A stretch of 64,000 nucleotides of DNA from JBJMLO01 sp045805265 (GCA_045805265.1 JBJMLO010000013.1:434001-498000), one strand, 5' to 3'; counted from the first letter of the stretch, positions 32,676-40,696 are shown. The notes: generated by a model from the letters alone, not told the origin. Program-made: numbers and translations.

Positions 32676-33778
32676 CGCGCGCTCCGCCTCGCTCCCAGGC
32701 GAGCGACCTGCTCCACGGAGAGCCGCTCGTACGCCTCCACCATGGCGTCCAGGCCGAGATGCCGCTCGGCGTGCTCCCGGCAGGCCCGGCCGTCGAACCG
32801 TCCCGCGTCCGCCAGCGCCTCGGCGGCAGCGTCGACGGCGCCGTCGGCGACGAGCGCCCCCGTGCGCCCGTCGTCGACCACCTCACCCAGGGCCCCCCGG
32901 CGGTACCCCACGACGGGGGTCCCCGCCGCCTGGGCTTCGGCGGCCACCAGCCCGAAGGGCTCCTCCCACCGCGCCGGGCACAGGACGGCCCGGGCGCCGG
33001 CCATCAGCTCCCACAGCCGGCGCCGCGGGACCGGGGGGTCGACAACCACCCCGGCGGCCGCGGCCCGCACTGCGACCTCCTCGGCATGCGCGGGGTCGTA
33101 CGGCTGCCCGACGATCCGCAGGGCCACGCCCGCGCGCCCGGCGATCGCGATCGCATCGAGCGCGCCCTTCTCCGCCGACAGGCGGCCGGCGAACAGCGCT
33201 CCTCGTCCGGGGCGGGCCGACCAGGGGATCTCTCGCACCGGGACGCCGTTGCGGACGACTTCCGCCTCGACCCCGGCGCCGGCCCAGGCCTCGCGCATCG
33301 CCCGCGACACCGTGACCACCCTCGGCGGACGCTCACCGCCGGCCGCCGCCCGGACGGCGGCGGCGACCGCCTCGGTGGGTGGGAGGTGCAGGACCTGGAG
33401 CGTCGGCAGTCCGGTCCTCGCCGCGGCCGCGACCGCCGGCCCGTCGAACGCGTGCTGGTGGACGACGTCGGGGCGGCTGCTCGCGATCAGGTCCGCGGCG
33501 TGCGCGAACGCGGCGCGGGAGGCGGCCGCGGCGGTTCCCGTGGAATCCGCGGAATGGCCCCCGCCCGCCCGGAACAGCGTTCCAGCGAGCGAGGCCGCAT
33601 CGACCCCCGTGTCCACCACCTCCACGCCGTCGATCCGGGAGCCCGACGCCGCGAAGACCTGCACGTCGTGGCCCCGTTCCGCGAGCCCGCGCGACAGGTC
33701 GGCGACGAGCGCCTGGGCCCCGCCGAGCTGCGGCTCGGCGATGATCGACACCAGCGGCGCCAGCACGGCGATCCTCAT
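32672..33778 (-). CDS. GT4-family glycosyltransferase in the pterin-type operon
   Basis: Predicted 368-residue soluble GT-B enzyme. N-terminal domain starts MRIAVLAPLVSII with the GGAQALVADLSRGLAERGHDV motif; the C-terminal domain has LFAGRLSAEKGALDAI (donor loop) and the GT4 signature EEPFGLVAAEAQAAGTPVVG. Such enzymes move sugars from nucleotide donors with retention. In cyanobacteria and Chlorobium, a GT4-type enzyme glucosylates tetrahydrobiopterin; the coupling here to PTPS and folE makes a pterin acceptor a testable guess. ATG 33778 overlaps the methyltransferase stop (ATGA), and its own stop overlaps the SDR start. Confidence 0.85.
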   Translation of the reverse strand: MRIAVLAPLVSIIAEPQLGGAQALVADLSRGLAERGHDVQVFAASGSRIDGVEVVDTGVDAASLAGTLFRAGGGHSADSTGTAAAASRAAFAHAADLIASSRPDVVHQHAFDGPAVAAAARTGLPTLQVLHLPPTEAVAAAVRAAAGGERPPRVVTVSRAMREAWAGAGVEAEVVRNGVPVREIPWSARPGRGALFAGRLSAEKGALDAIAIAGRAGVALRIVGQPYDPAHAEEVAVRAAAAGVVVDPPVPRRRLWELMAGARAVLCPARWEEPFGLVAAEAQAAGTPVVGYRRGALGEVVDDGRTGALVADGAVDAAAEALADAGRFDGRACREHAERHLGLDAMVEAYERLSVEQVARLGARRSAR

Positions 33779-34563
33779 GCCCGCCGCCAGCACAGGTCCC
33801 GGGGGGCGTTCACGCCCAGCACCTCGTACGGGACGCTCCGAGCCTTCTTCCGCCGGATCCACTCGACGGTCTGGGGATGAAACACCTCCGCCAGTTCCGC
33901 GGCCTCCTCCTCGGAGCGGAACTCGACGCACATCGCTCCGGGGAAGACCACGTGGCGGAACCCCCGGTCCACCAGCCAGCGAGGGTCGTCCGGCCACACC
34001 ACCACCACCAGGCCGCCGGGCGCGGCCACGCGGAGCATCTCGGCCAGCCCGGCCTCGGCGCCGTGCCCGGCCTCGCGGGTGAACGCCGAGCACGACGCCA
34101 CCAGGTCCGCGGAGCGGTCGGGCAGGGGCAGCCGCTCGAAGAACCCATCCGCCAGCCGCACGTGGCCGAGTCCCGCGCGGTCGAGCTTCGCTTCGAGCAC
34201 CGCACGCATCGGCGCCGCGGGCTCGACGGCCACCAGCGTCTCGCATCGCGTCGCCAGATCCAGGGTCAGGCGGCCGGTCCCGGCCCCGACCTCCACCGCG
34301 AACGTCACCGGCCGCGGGAACCAGTCGAGGATCCCGGGATGCAGCCGCTCCCCGGCCACCAGCCGGTCGTACAGCTCCGGCTCCACGCGATACAGGAGCT
34401 CCCAGGCGAGCGCGGGGCCCACGCGGTCCCACGCCGACGCCGCCTCGGCCGCGGAGACGCCGAGGGGGCCCAGGAACCGTTCGAGCTCCTCGGACGTGAA
34501 CGCCGACAGGTTCTCCGGCCCGTAGCGTCGGACGAGCTCGGCAGGGGGCGGCGCCGGCGGCAT
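33775..34563 (-). CDS. class I SAM-dependent methyltransferase in the pterin-type operon
   Basis: Predicted 262-residue methyltransferase. A helical N-terminal part of about 85 residues precedes the Rossmann fold: motif I VEVGAGTGRLTLDLA, acidic beta-2 end LVAVEP, RLADGFFERLPLPDRSADLV, and LRVAAPGGLVVVVWP. No metal or catalytic signature points to O-, N- or C-methylation. It is joined by TGATG to the PTPS gene and by ATGA to the GT4 gene. In Synechocystis cyanopterin the sugar is O-methylated, so a pterin-glycoside methyl transfer would fit, but this is inference. Confidence 0.85.
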   Translation of the reverse strand: MPPAPPPAELVRRYGPENLSAFTSEELERFLGPLGVSAAEAASAWDRVGPALAWELLYRVEPELYDRLVAGERLHPGILDWFPRPVTFAVEVGAGTGRLTLDLATRCETLVAVEPAAPMRAVLEAKLDRAGLGHVRLADGFFERLPLPDRSADLVASCSAFTREAGHGAEAGLAEMLRVAAPGGLVVVVWPDDPRWLVDRGFRHVVFPGAMCVEFRSEEEAAELAEVFHPQTVEWIRRKKARSVPYEVLGVNAPRDLCWRRA

Positions 34564-34976
34564 CACGCCCCCCGGCGGCGCTCGGCCCAGTTCTTCTCGG
34601 TCTCCCGGACGACGACCGCCCACAGACAGCCGCCGGGCAGCCGCCGGTCGAGGCGGTCCCAGATCGCGTCGGCCAGCACCTCGGTGGTCGGGATGCGCCC
34701 ACCGAGCCAGTCGACCTCCGTGTTCAGGTTCCGGTGGTCGACATCGTCCAGCACCGCCTCGTGGACGATCCGCGACAGCTCGCCGAGGTCGATCACGTAG
34801 CCGGTCTCCGGGTCGATCTCCGAGCGGACCGAGACCTCCAGTCCGTAGTTGTGGCCGTGCCCCGAGGGGTTGCTGCACTTGCCGAACACCTCGCGGTTGC
34901 GCTCCTCGGACCACTCCGGGCGGAACAGCCGGTGCCCGGCGGTGAACGTCTCGCGGCGGGTCACCAGGACCGCCAT
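34563..34976 (-). CDS. 6-pyruvoyl-tetrahydropterin synthase, PTPS-II type
   Basis: Predicted 137-residue enzyme, the usual PTPS/QueD length. Zinc ligands are His15 (TAGHRL), His40 and His42 (GHGHNY); catalytic Cys34 lies in GKCSNPSGHGHNY, giving C-x5-HGH, the spacing of true biopterin-type PTPS (PTPS-II) rather than C-x3-HGH of QueD. Asp80-His81 (DVDHRNLN) and Glu125 (RETEKN) correspond to the rest of the active site and the pterin anchor; EIDPETG and TTE also match the animal enzyme closely. Predicted reaction: dihydroneopterin triphosphate to 6-pyruvoyl-tetrahydropterin. It lies 10 bp after folE and shares a base with the methyltransferase start. Confidence 0.88.
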   Translation of the reverse strand: MAVLVTRRETFTAGHRLFRPEWSEERNREVFGKCSNPSGHGHNYGLEVSVRSEIDPETGYVIDLGELSRIVHEAVLDDVDHRNLNTEVDWLGGRIPTTEVLADAIWDRLDRRLPGGCLWAVVVRETEKNWAERRRGA

Positions 34977-34986
34977 GACGGCGAGG

Positions 34987-35658
34987 TTAGTGCTCCTGCG
35001 GGCGGCGCGTTGCGAGCGACAGGAACTCCTGCCGCGTTCGTGCGTCGGTGCGGAGGGCGCCCCGGAGCGCCGACGTGATCGTGTGAGCCCCCGGCTTGCG
35101 GACCCCGCGCATCGCCATACACGTGTGCTCCGCCTCCAGGACGACGCCCGCGCCGACCGGCCGCAACCGGTCCTCCAGCCACGACGCGATCTGGCCGGTC
35201 ATCCGCTCCTGGACCTGGAGGTCCCGGGCGAACATCTCGACCACACGGGCCAGCTTCGACAGCCCGACGATCCGCTCGCCCGGGATGTACCCCACGTGCG
35301 CGACGCCGTGGAACGGCAGCAGGTGGTGCTCGCACAGCGAGGAGAACTCGATGTCCCGGGCGATGATCAGCTGGTCGTAGCCCTCGTCGTTCGGGAACGT
35401 CGTGGGGGTGAACTCGACGGGGGTCAGCAGCTCGGTGAACGAGGCCGCGACGCGGCGCGGGGTGTCGCGGAGGCCGGGTCGATCGGGGTCCTCGCCCAGC
35501 GCCACCAGCAGGTCGCGCACCGCGTGCTCGGCCGCGAGGTTGCGGACCGGGCCGCCGGGGTCCGCCGGCAGCGGGGACAGTGGCCGCAGGCGGATGCCCG
35601 CCGCCGACGAGGGCTCGACGTCCGCTGAAACGAGTGCGTGCTCGTGGGGTTCGATCAT
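34987..35658 (-). CDS. folE: GTP cyclohydrolase I
   Basis: Predicted 223-residue GTP cyclohydrolase I, making 7,8-dihydroneopterin triphosphate for folate or biopterin. Signatures: LVALGEDPDRPGLRDTPRRVA, the zinc site in SSLCEHHLLPFHGVAHVGYIP, GLSKLARVVEMFARDLQVQERMT, and EAEHTCMAMRGVRKPGAHTIT with the second Cys. An N-terminal extension of about 40 residues precedes the domain. Start ATG 35658 has GGAGAGGAC; the longer frame to 35700 is not needed. It is the first gene of a run of five, which suggests dedicated pterin supply rather than only folate. Confidence 0.95.
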   Translation of the reverse strand: MIEPHEHALVSADVEPSSAAGIRLRPLSPLPADPGGPVRNLAAEHAVRDLLVALGEDPDRPGLRDTPRRVAASFTELLTPVEFTPTTFPNDEGYDQLIIARDIEFSSLCEHHLLPFHGVAHVGYIPGERIVGLSKLARVVEMFARDLQVQERMTGQIASWLEDRLRPVGAGVVLEAEHTCMAMRGVRKPGAHTITSALRGALRTDARTRQEFLSLATRRPQEH

Positions 35659-35774
35659 GTCCTCTCCGTTCGGGTGGAACCGGGATCCCGCGAGGAGCAT
35701 TCCCTCCCGGCGGATCCCTAATGCTAGTTGTTGTTGGTCATAGGGGCGGCCGGTCGGGCGGAATGGCCCTCGCC

Positions 35775-35780
35775 TACAGT
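35775..35780 (+). promoter_or_regulatory. candidate -10 box, leaderless epimerase gene
   Basis: TACAGT, 6 nt before GTG 35787; it also argues against the upstream ATG 35763 as start. Confidence 0.5.
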
Positions 35781-35786
35781 GCCGGT

Positions 35787-36782
35787 GTGCGCATCCTGTT
35801 CATCGGTGGCACCCGCTTCGTGGGTCGCCACCTCGCTGAGATGGCGGTCGCCACCGGGCACGACGTCACCCTGTTCCATCGCGGCGAGACCGGTCGCGGG
35901 GAGATCGCGGGGGCCGAGGAGGTCCTGGGTGACCGCGACGGCGGCCTCGGGGCGCTCGCCGGCCGGGCGTGGGACACCGTGGTCGACACGAGCGGCTACG
36001 TCCCCCGGGTGGTGGGCGCGTCGGCCCGGACCATGGTGGACGCGGCCGAGCGGTACGTGTTCGTTTCGTCGTTGTCGGTGTACTCGGACGACAGCACCCC
36101 GGGCCAGGACGAGTCCGGGCCGGTCGGCAGGCTCGACGACCCCACGGTCGAGGAGGTCACCGGCGACACCTACGGACCCCTGAAGGTGCTGTGCGAACGC
36201 GAGGTCGAGCGGGCGTTCCCCGGGAGGGCGCTGATCCTCCGGTGGGGCCTGATGGTCGGGCCGCTCGACTACACCGACCGGTTCACGTACTGGCCGCGGC
36301 GGGTGGCCGAGGGCGGCGAGGTCCTGGCGCCGGGGCCGGCGGAGCAGCCCGTGCAGTTCGCCGACGGCCGCGACGTGGCGGCCTGGATGCTCTCGGCGGT
36401 GGAACGCCGCCTCGCGGGCGTGTTCAACGTGACCGGCCCGGAGCGCCCCCTCACGTTCGGCCAGATGCTGGACACGGCGCTCGAGGGGACCGGATCGGAC
36501 GCCCGGTTCACGTGGGCGGCCCCGGAGTTCCTGCTGGAACGGCAGGTCGAACCGTGGAGCGACCTGCCGCTGTGGCTGCCGGGCGAGAAGAACGCGGGGT
36601 TCGCCCGGCGCGTCTCGCGCAGGGCCCTCGACGCCGGGCTCGAGTTCCGCCCGCTCGCCGACACCGTCCGCGACACCCTGGCCTGGGACTCCGAGCGGGG
36701 ACGCCCGGAGCTGAAGGCCGGACTGTCCCGCGATCGCGAACGCGAGCTGCTGACCGCATGGCACGAGCGCGCGCGGGCCTGA
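35787..36782 (+). CDS. NAD-dependent epimerase/dehydratase (extended SDR)
   Basis: Predicted 331-residue extended SDR. It opens with VRILFIGGTRFVGRHLAE (GGTRFVG, a TGxxGxxG variant), then VVDTSGYVPR, a catalytic FVSSLSVYSD, and a TYGPLKVLCE segment in place of the classic YxxxK (Tyr-Gly-Pro-Leu-Lys preserves Y-x3-K). Residues 160-190 hold LRWGLMVGPLDYTDRFTYWP, common in sugar or isoflavone-reductase-like members. Function may be nucleotide-sugar or secondary-metabolite reduction. It diverges from folE by about 130 bp and ends 3 bp before an ATPase gene. Confidence 0.8.
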   Translation: MRILFIGGTRFVGRHLAEMAVATGHDVTLFHRGETGRGEIAGAEEVLGDRDGGLGALAGRAWDTVVDTSGYVPRVVGASARTMVDAAERYVFVSSLSVYSDDSTPGQDESGPVGRLDDPTVEEVTGDTYGPLKVLCEREVERAFPGRALILRWGLMVGPLDYTDRFTYWPRRVAEGGEVLAPGPAEQPVQFADGRDVAAWMLSAVERRLAGVFNVTGPERPLTFGQMLDTALEGTGSDARFTWAAPEFLLERQVEPWSDLPLWLPGEKNAGFARRVSRRALDAGLEFRPLADTVRDTLAWDSERGRPELKAGLSRDRERELLTAWHERARA

Positions 36783-36785
36783 CCG

Positions 36786-37574
36786 ATGGCGGCCATCTCC
36801 GACGACGCCGGGACCGCCCGGGGCGCGGCCGGCATCCGGCATCTCCAGCGTGTCCTGTGGTCACCCAACGAGTACGAATCCCCCGATCTCGGCTCGTGGC
36901 CGTTCACGATCCCGGCCGTCGCCCAGATCGTGCGAGATGGAGGCCTCGACGTCCCTCCGGGCATCACGTTTCTGGTGGGGGAGAACGGCAGCGGGAAGAG
37001 CACGCTGGTCGAGGCGATCGCCGAGATCTATCCGAGGACGGGGTTCGTCTCGCCCTTCGTGAACGTCACCGGGCCAGGCCCGAGCGAGGAGGACTCGCCG
37101 CTGCGCAAACATCTCCGGGCCCGGGTGACGAAGGGGGCCTCGCCGGCCGGATTCTTCCTGCGCGCCGAGACCATGCACCGCTACCTGGCGGCGATCGACG
37201 CCGACGAGACCCAGCAGCGCGCCTGGGAGGGCGAGGAGCTCCAGAGCCGATCGCACGGCGAGTCCTTCCTCGCGGTCCTGCGCGTTCGGTTCGCCGACGT
37301 GGGCGTCTACTTCATGGATGAGCCGGAAGCCGCGCTGTCGTTCCGGTCCTGCCTCGGGCTGCTGTCGCTGCTCGACGTGCTCCGCCGGGAAGGGAGCCAG
37401 GTCGTGGTGGCCACGCACTCACCACTGCTCGCTTCGCTGCCGAACGCGACACTGCTGGAGCTGGGCGATCACGGGATCCGTCCCGTCGAGCGGTGGGAGG
37501 ACCTCGACCTCGTGCAGTCCTGGCGGAGCTTCCTGGAGGCGCCGCCCCGCTACTTTCGACACCTGTTGGACTGA
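36786..37574 (+). CDS. AAA-family ATPase (ABC-like, predicted COG3910 type)
   Basis: Predicted 262-residue soluble ATPase with ABC-ATPase order: Walker A GENGSGKSTLVEAIA (about 64-78), signature SHGESFLAVL (LSGGQ variant), Walker B VYFMDEPEAALS, and H-loop VVVATHSP. Such stand-alone predicted ATPases are linked to DNA repair, defence or unknown roles. No transmembrane partner is encoded next door, and it is likely translated with the epimerase gene 3 bp upstream. Function unknown. Confidence 0.85.
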   Translation: MAAISDDAGTARGAAGIRHLQRVLWSPNEYESPDLGSWPFTIPAVAQIVRDGGLDVPPGITFLVGENGSGKSTLVEAIAEIYPRTGFVSPFVNVTGPGPSEEDSPLRKHLRARVTKGASPAGFFLRAETMHRYLAAIDADETQQRAWEGEELQSRSHGESFLAVLRVRFADVGVYFMDEPEAALSFRSCLGLLSLLDVLRREGSQVVVATHSPLLASLPNATLLELGDHGIRPVERWEDLDLVQSWRSFLEAPPRYFRHLLD

Positions 37575-37585
37575 TCCCCGAGAAG

Positions 37586-37813
37586 CTACGAGGCCTGCTG
37601 CACCCAGTACTTGAAGATCTCGATCTTGTCCGCGGGCCAGGGCTCGTCGCAGGGCATGTCGCCGGCCTCCAGGCGCTCGAGGATGGCATCGGCGTTGGCC
37701 CGAACGTCGGTCTCGCTGTGGAGGTCGAACGCCCACTCCATCTCGGTGCGGTCGCTGTCGCGGAACAGGGGCTTGACGTCCTCGTCGAAGCTCAGCTGCT
37801 GCTGGTCGGACAT
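37586..37813 (-). CDS. small conserved-type protein, unknown function
   Basis: Predicted 75-residue protein: SFDEDVKPLFRDSDRTEMEWAFDLHSETDVRANADAILERLEAGDMPCDEPWPADKIEIFKYWV. The pattern (VKPLFR-D--EM--A-DL---DV-A-ADAI---L--G-MPC---WP---I--F--W) is one I have seen in short proteins and C-terminal domains of oxidoreductase-associated genes, related to haem-free cytochrome-like domains; no function can be given. ATG 37813 follows GGGAGC. Confidence 0.7.
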   Translation of the reverse strand: MSDQQQLSFDEDVKPLFRDSDRTEMEWAFDLHSETDVRANADAILERLEAGDMPCDEPWPADKIEIFKYWVQQAS

Positions 37814-37930
37814 GCTCGCTCGCTCCCGGGGCGGCTCGGCCGTCGCCGTCGGGCCGGCCGCCGATCGGCCCGACCTGCAGGAGCCTAGCGAAGGCCCCCG
37901 ATCGGCGCCAAGAAGGCGCGCGCCTACTCA

Positions 37931-37948
37931 AGATTCGCAGGCGAATCT
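37931..37948 (+). promoter_or_regulatory. 18-bp perfect dyad upstream of the STAS gene
   Basis: AGATTCGC-AG-GCGAATCT, 36-53 nt before GTG 37984. Eight-base arms and a two-base spacer suit a dimeric repressor or activator rather than an RNA hairpin. Also lies between two divergent genes. Confidence 0.45.
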
Positions 37949-37983
37949 GCCGATCTTTTCCCGGGGGAAGAAAGGGGTCTCCC

Positions 37984-38304
37984 GTGCTCAGGACCGAGCC
38001 GCTCGCTGTGGGGGTCGGGCTCCGGCTGTTCGGCGAGCTGGCCGACGTCGACGTGGGGCTCGCGGCGGCGGCGTTCGACCGCCTGGCGGAGATCGGGGGC
38101 GACGTCACGCTCGACCTCGTCGGCGTCACGTTCATGGACAGCATGGGCCTCGGGAAGCTCATCGTCCTGGCGATCGGACTCACCGGCCGGGGACACCTCC
38201 GACTGGTGAACGTCCGGCCGCCGCTCATGCGCTTGTTCGAGCTGGTGAGCCCCAGGCGCCCCCTGGCCAACATGACCGTGGAGCCCATGACCAGCGTGGC
38301 CTGA
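37984..38304 (+). CDS. STAS-domain anti-sigma factor antagonist-like protein
   Basis: Predicted 106-residue single STAS domain. The key strand-helix segment reads VTLDLVGVTFMDSMGLGKLIVLA (about 38-60), where the Ser of DSMG is the position phosphorylated in SpoIIAA/RsbV-type antagonists. The usual R..GG..L follow-on is replaced by LTGRGHLRLVNVRPPLMRLFELV. Partners (anti-sigma kinase, phosphatase) are not present in the window, so it is an orphan. GTG 37984 follows AAAGGGGTC. A perfect dyad precedes it. Confidence 0.85.
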   Translation: MLRTEPLAVGVGLRLFGELADVDVGLAAAAFDRLAEIGGDVTLDLVGVTFMDSMGLGKLIVLAIGLTGRGHLRLVNVRPPLMRLFELVSPRRPLANMTVEPMTSVA

Positions 38305-38329
38305 GCTCGAGGCTCCCTGGGAACCGGCC

Positions 38330-38335
38330 TACACT
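38330..38335 (+). promoter_or_regulatory. candidate -10 box, leaderless LLM oxidoreductase gene
   Basis: TACACT, 8 nt before GTG 38344. Confidence 0.45.
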
Positions 38336-38343
38336 CCGGAGCC

Positions 38344-39240
38344 GTGCGTCCGTTGCGTGTCGGGATCCAGCTGCCGGAGGTCGAGCGGGAGGTGCGGTGG
38401 CCCGAGTACGTGGCCATGGCTCGAGCCGCCGAGGAGGCCGGCTTCGACTCGATCTGGGTGGGCGACCACCTGCTGTATCGCGGGGACGAGCGGCCCGAGC
38501 GGGGGCCATGGGAGGCCTGGGCGCTGCTCGCAGGGCTGGCCGCGGTCACCTCGCGTGTGCGCCTGGGGCCGCTGGTGGCCTGCACCGCGTTCTCGTCCCC
38601 GGGCGTGCTGGCGAAGCGGGCCGCAACCGTCGACGAGATCAGCGGTGGCCGGCTGGTGCTGGGGATCGGGGCCGGTTGGAACGAGGCCGAGTTCAGGGCT
38701 TTCGGCATCCCGTTCGAGCACCGGGCGTCGCGGTTCGAGGAGTCCTTCGACGCGATCCGCCGCCTGCTGGCCGGAGAGCGGGTCACCTCGCACGGCCGGT
38801 TCGTCGACGTGGAGGACGCCGTCCTGCTCCCCCGGCCCGCACGCCGGGTGACACTGATGGTGGGCAGCGCCGGGCCCCGGGTCCTCGCCGCGACGCTGCC
38901 ACACGTCGACGCGTGGAACACGTGGTTCGACTGGTACGGCAACACGCCGGACGGCTTCGCGAAGCGGAACGCCGAGATCGACGAGGCGGCGCAGGCCGCC
39001 GGCCGGGCGCCGGGAGAGGTCGAGCGCAGCGCGTGCGTGCTCGTCGTGCTGGACCCTGGGGCGCACGAGCGGCCCCCCGACGACGGCGTGACTCCGCTCG
39101 AGGGCCCGCCCGACCGCGTCGCGGCGGGACTGCGCGACCTCGCCGAGGCCGGCGCCGACGAGGCCATCGTGGTGGCCAGCCCGATCACCGAGCGCTCGAT
39201 CCGGACCCTGGGCGAGGCGCTCGCGGCGCTGGACGGCTGA
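38344..39240 (+). CDS. LLM-class (luciferase-like, probably F420-dependent) oxidoreductase
   Basis: Predicted 298-residue TIM-barrel enzyme. Features: VGIQLPEVEREVRWPEYVAMARAAEEAGFDSIWVGDHLL at the start, TSRVRLGPLVACTAFSSPGVLAKRAATVDEISGGRLVLGIGAGWNEAEF (about 69-117), and FDAIRRLLAGERVTSHG. This is the actinobacterial F420 or FMN-dependent LLM group; cofactor cannot be decided from sequence alone, though the GAGWNEAEF motif is common in F420 members. Substrate unknown. GTG 38344 follows a TACACT box by 8 nt. Confidence 0.88.
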   Translation: MRPLRVGIQLPEVEREVRWPEYVAMARAAEEAGFDSIWVGDHLLYRGDERPERGPWEAWALLAGLAAVTSRVRLGPLVACTAFSSPGVLAKRAATVDEISGGRLVLGIGAGWNEAEFRAFGIPFEHRASRFEESFDAIRRLLAGERVTSHGRFVDVEDAVLLPRPARRVTLMVGSAGPRVLAATLPHVDAWNTWFDWYGNTPDGFAKRNAEIDEAAQAAGRAPGEVERSACVLVVLDPGAHERPPDDGVTPLEGPPDRVAAGLRDLAEAGADEAIVVASPITERSIRTLGEALAALDG

Positions 39241-39269
39241 ACTCTTCGCTTGCGCGCCTCGAACGGCGC

Positions 39270-40631
39270 CTACACCAGGCCCTGGTCGAGCATCGCGTCG
39301 GCCACCTTGCGGAACCCGGCAATGTTCGCGCCGACCACGTAGTTGTCCGGGGCGCCGTACTCCTCCGCGGTCTCCCAGCACTGCTTGTGGATGGCCTTCA
39401 TGATGTCCTTCAGCCGGTGGTCGACCTCTTCGCGCGGCCACCGGATCCGCAGGGCGTCCTGCGACATCTCGAGCCCCGACACCGCCACGCCGCCGGCGTT
39501 CGCCGCCTTGCCCGGGCCGTACAGGATGCCGGCGCGCAGGAACTGCTCGACGCCGTCCGGTGTGGTCGGCATGTTCGCGCCCTCCGCGACGGCGACCACG
39601 CCGTTGTTGAGGAGGTTCGCCGCGTCCTTGGCGTTGATCTCGTTCTGCGTGGCGGAGGGAAACGCACACTCCGCCGGGATGGCCCACAGCGGGCAGTAGT
39701 CGGTCCTGGGGTCGTGGGGGATGTAGGTGGCGCGGGGGAACTCATCGACGTATCCGGCGAGGCGTCCCCGGCGGACATTCTTGAGCTCCATGACCCAGGC
39801 GAGCTTCTCGTAGTCGATGCCGTCGGGATCGTGCACGATCCCTCCGGAGTCGGACACCGTGACCGGCTTGGCCCCCATGTGCAGGAGCTTCTCCACGGTG
39901 TACTGCGCGACGTTGCCGCTGCCGGAGACGAGGCAGGTCTTGCCCTCGAGGTCGTCGTTCCGGCTCGACAGCATCTCGTGGGCGAAGTACACGGCGCCGT
40001 ATCCGGTCGCCTCCGGGCGGATGAGCGAACCACCCCACTCCACGCCCTTGCCGGTCAGCACACCGGTGAACTCGTTGCGGATCCGCTTGTACTGGCCGAA
40101 CAGGTACCCGATCTCCCTGCCACCGACCCCGATGTCGCCGGCCGGCACGTCGGTGAACTGCCCGATGTGGCGCTGCAGCTCCGTCATGAACGACTGGGAG
40201 AACCGCATGACCTCGCCGTCGGACTTGCCCTTCGGGTCGAAGTCGCTCCCGCCCTTTCCCCCGCCCATGGGCAGCGTCGTCAGGGCGTTCTTGAACACCT
40301 GCTCGAACGCCAGGAACTTGAGCAGTCCGAGGTACACGCTCGGGTGGAACCGCAGGCCGCCCTTGTAGGGACCGATGGCCGAGTTCATCTCGACCCGGTA
40401 GCCCTTGCTCACGTGGATCTCGCCGGAGTCGTCGACCCACGGGACCCGGAACAGGATGACCCGCTCGGGCTCGATGATCCGCTCGAGGACCTTCTGCGTC
40501 CGGTACTCGGGGTGGCGATCGAGGCAGAGCTCGACCGACTCGGCGACCTCACGGACCGCCTGGTGGAACTCGATCTCGCCGGGATTGCGAGACTCGACGT
40601 CCGCCATCAGTTCCTTCACGTAGCTGCTCAC
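39270..40631 (-). CDS. gdhA: NADP-type glutamate dehydrogenase
   Basis: Predicted 453-residue hexameric GDH, the length of GdhA. Substrate-site motifs: KGYRVEMNSAIGPYKGGLRFHPSV, LPMGGGKGGSDFDPKGKSD (catalytic Lys region), FTDVPAGDIGVGGREIGYLFGQY, then the nucleotide fold with LVSGSGNVAQYTVEKL, and a late NAGGVAVSGLEMSQ. It interconverts 2-oxoglutarate plus ammonia with glutamate; the sequence type suggests NADPH. GTG 40631 follows AGGAGGAC by 9 nt and is overlapped by the stop of a short upstream ORF (40628-40696). Confidence 0.95.
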   Translation of the reverse strand: MSSYVKELMADVESRNPGEIEFHQAVREVAESVELCLDRHPEYRTQKVLERIIEPERVILFRVPWVDDSGEIHVSKGYRVEMNSAIGPYKGGLRFHPSVYLGLLKFLAFEQVFKNALTTLPMGGGKGGSDFDPKGKSDGEVMRFSQSFMTELQRHIGQFTDVPAGDIGVGGREIGYLFGQYKRIRNEFTGVLTGKGVEWGGSLIRPEATGYGAVYFAHEMLSSRNDDLEGKTCLVSGSGNVAQYTVEKLLHMGAKPVTVSDSGGIVHDPDGIDYEKLAWVMELKNVRRGRLAGYVDEFPRATYIPHDPRTDYCPLWAIPAECAFPSATQNEINAKDAANLLNNGVVAVAEGANMPTTPDGVEQFLRAGILYGPGKAANAGGVAVSGLEMSQDALRIRWPREEVDHRLKDIMKAIHKQCWETAEEYGAPDNYVVGANIAGFRKVADAMLDQGLV

Positions 40632-40696
40632 CGGAAACCGTCCTCCTCTCGGACGCGGGCAGCTTCGAGGGCTTCGTCGGGGCGTGCGCTGGACAT
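40628..40696 (-). CDS. possible 22-codon upstream ORF coupled to gdhA
   Basis: ATG 40696, preceded by AGGGGAG at 5 nt, opens a 22-residue frame ending EEDGFR whose TGA overlaps the gdhA GTG start (GTGA). It may be a leader peptide that couples or modulates translation; no attenuator-type codon run is seen. A longer start in the same frame exists (40717). Confidence 0.35.
   Translation of the reverse strand: MSSARPDEALEAARVREEDGFR

Noticed and set aside
36786..37574. AAA ATPase as part of a defence system
   Set aside because: No nuclease, helicase or other effector partner adjacent; the neighbour is a metabolic SDR.
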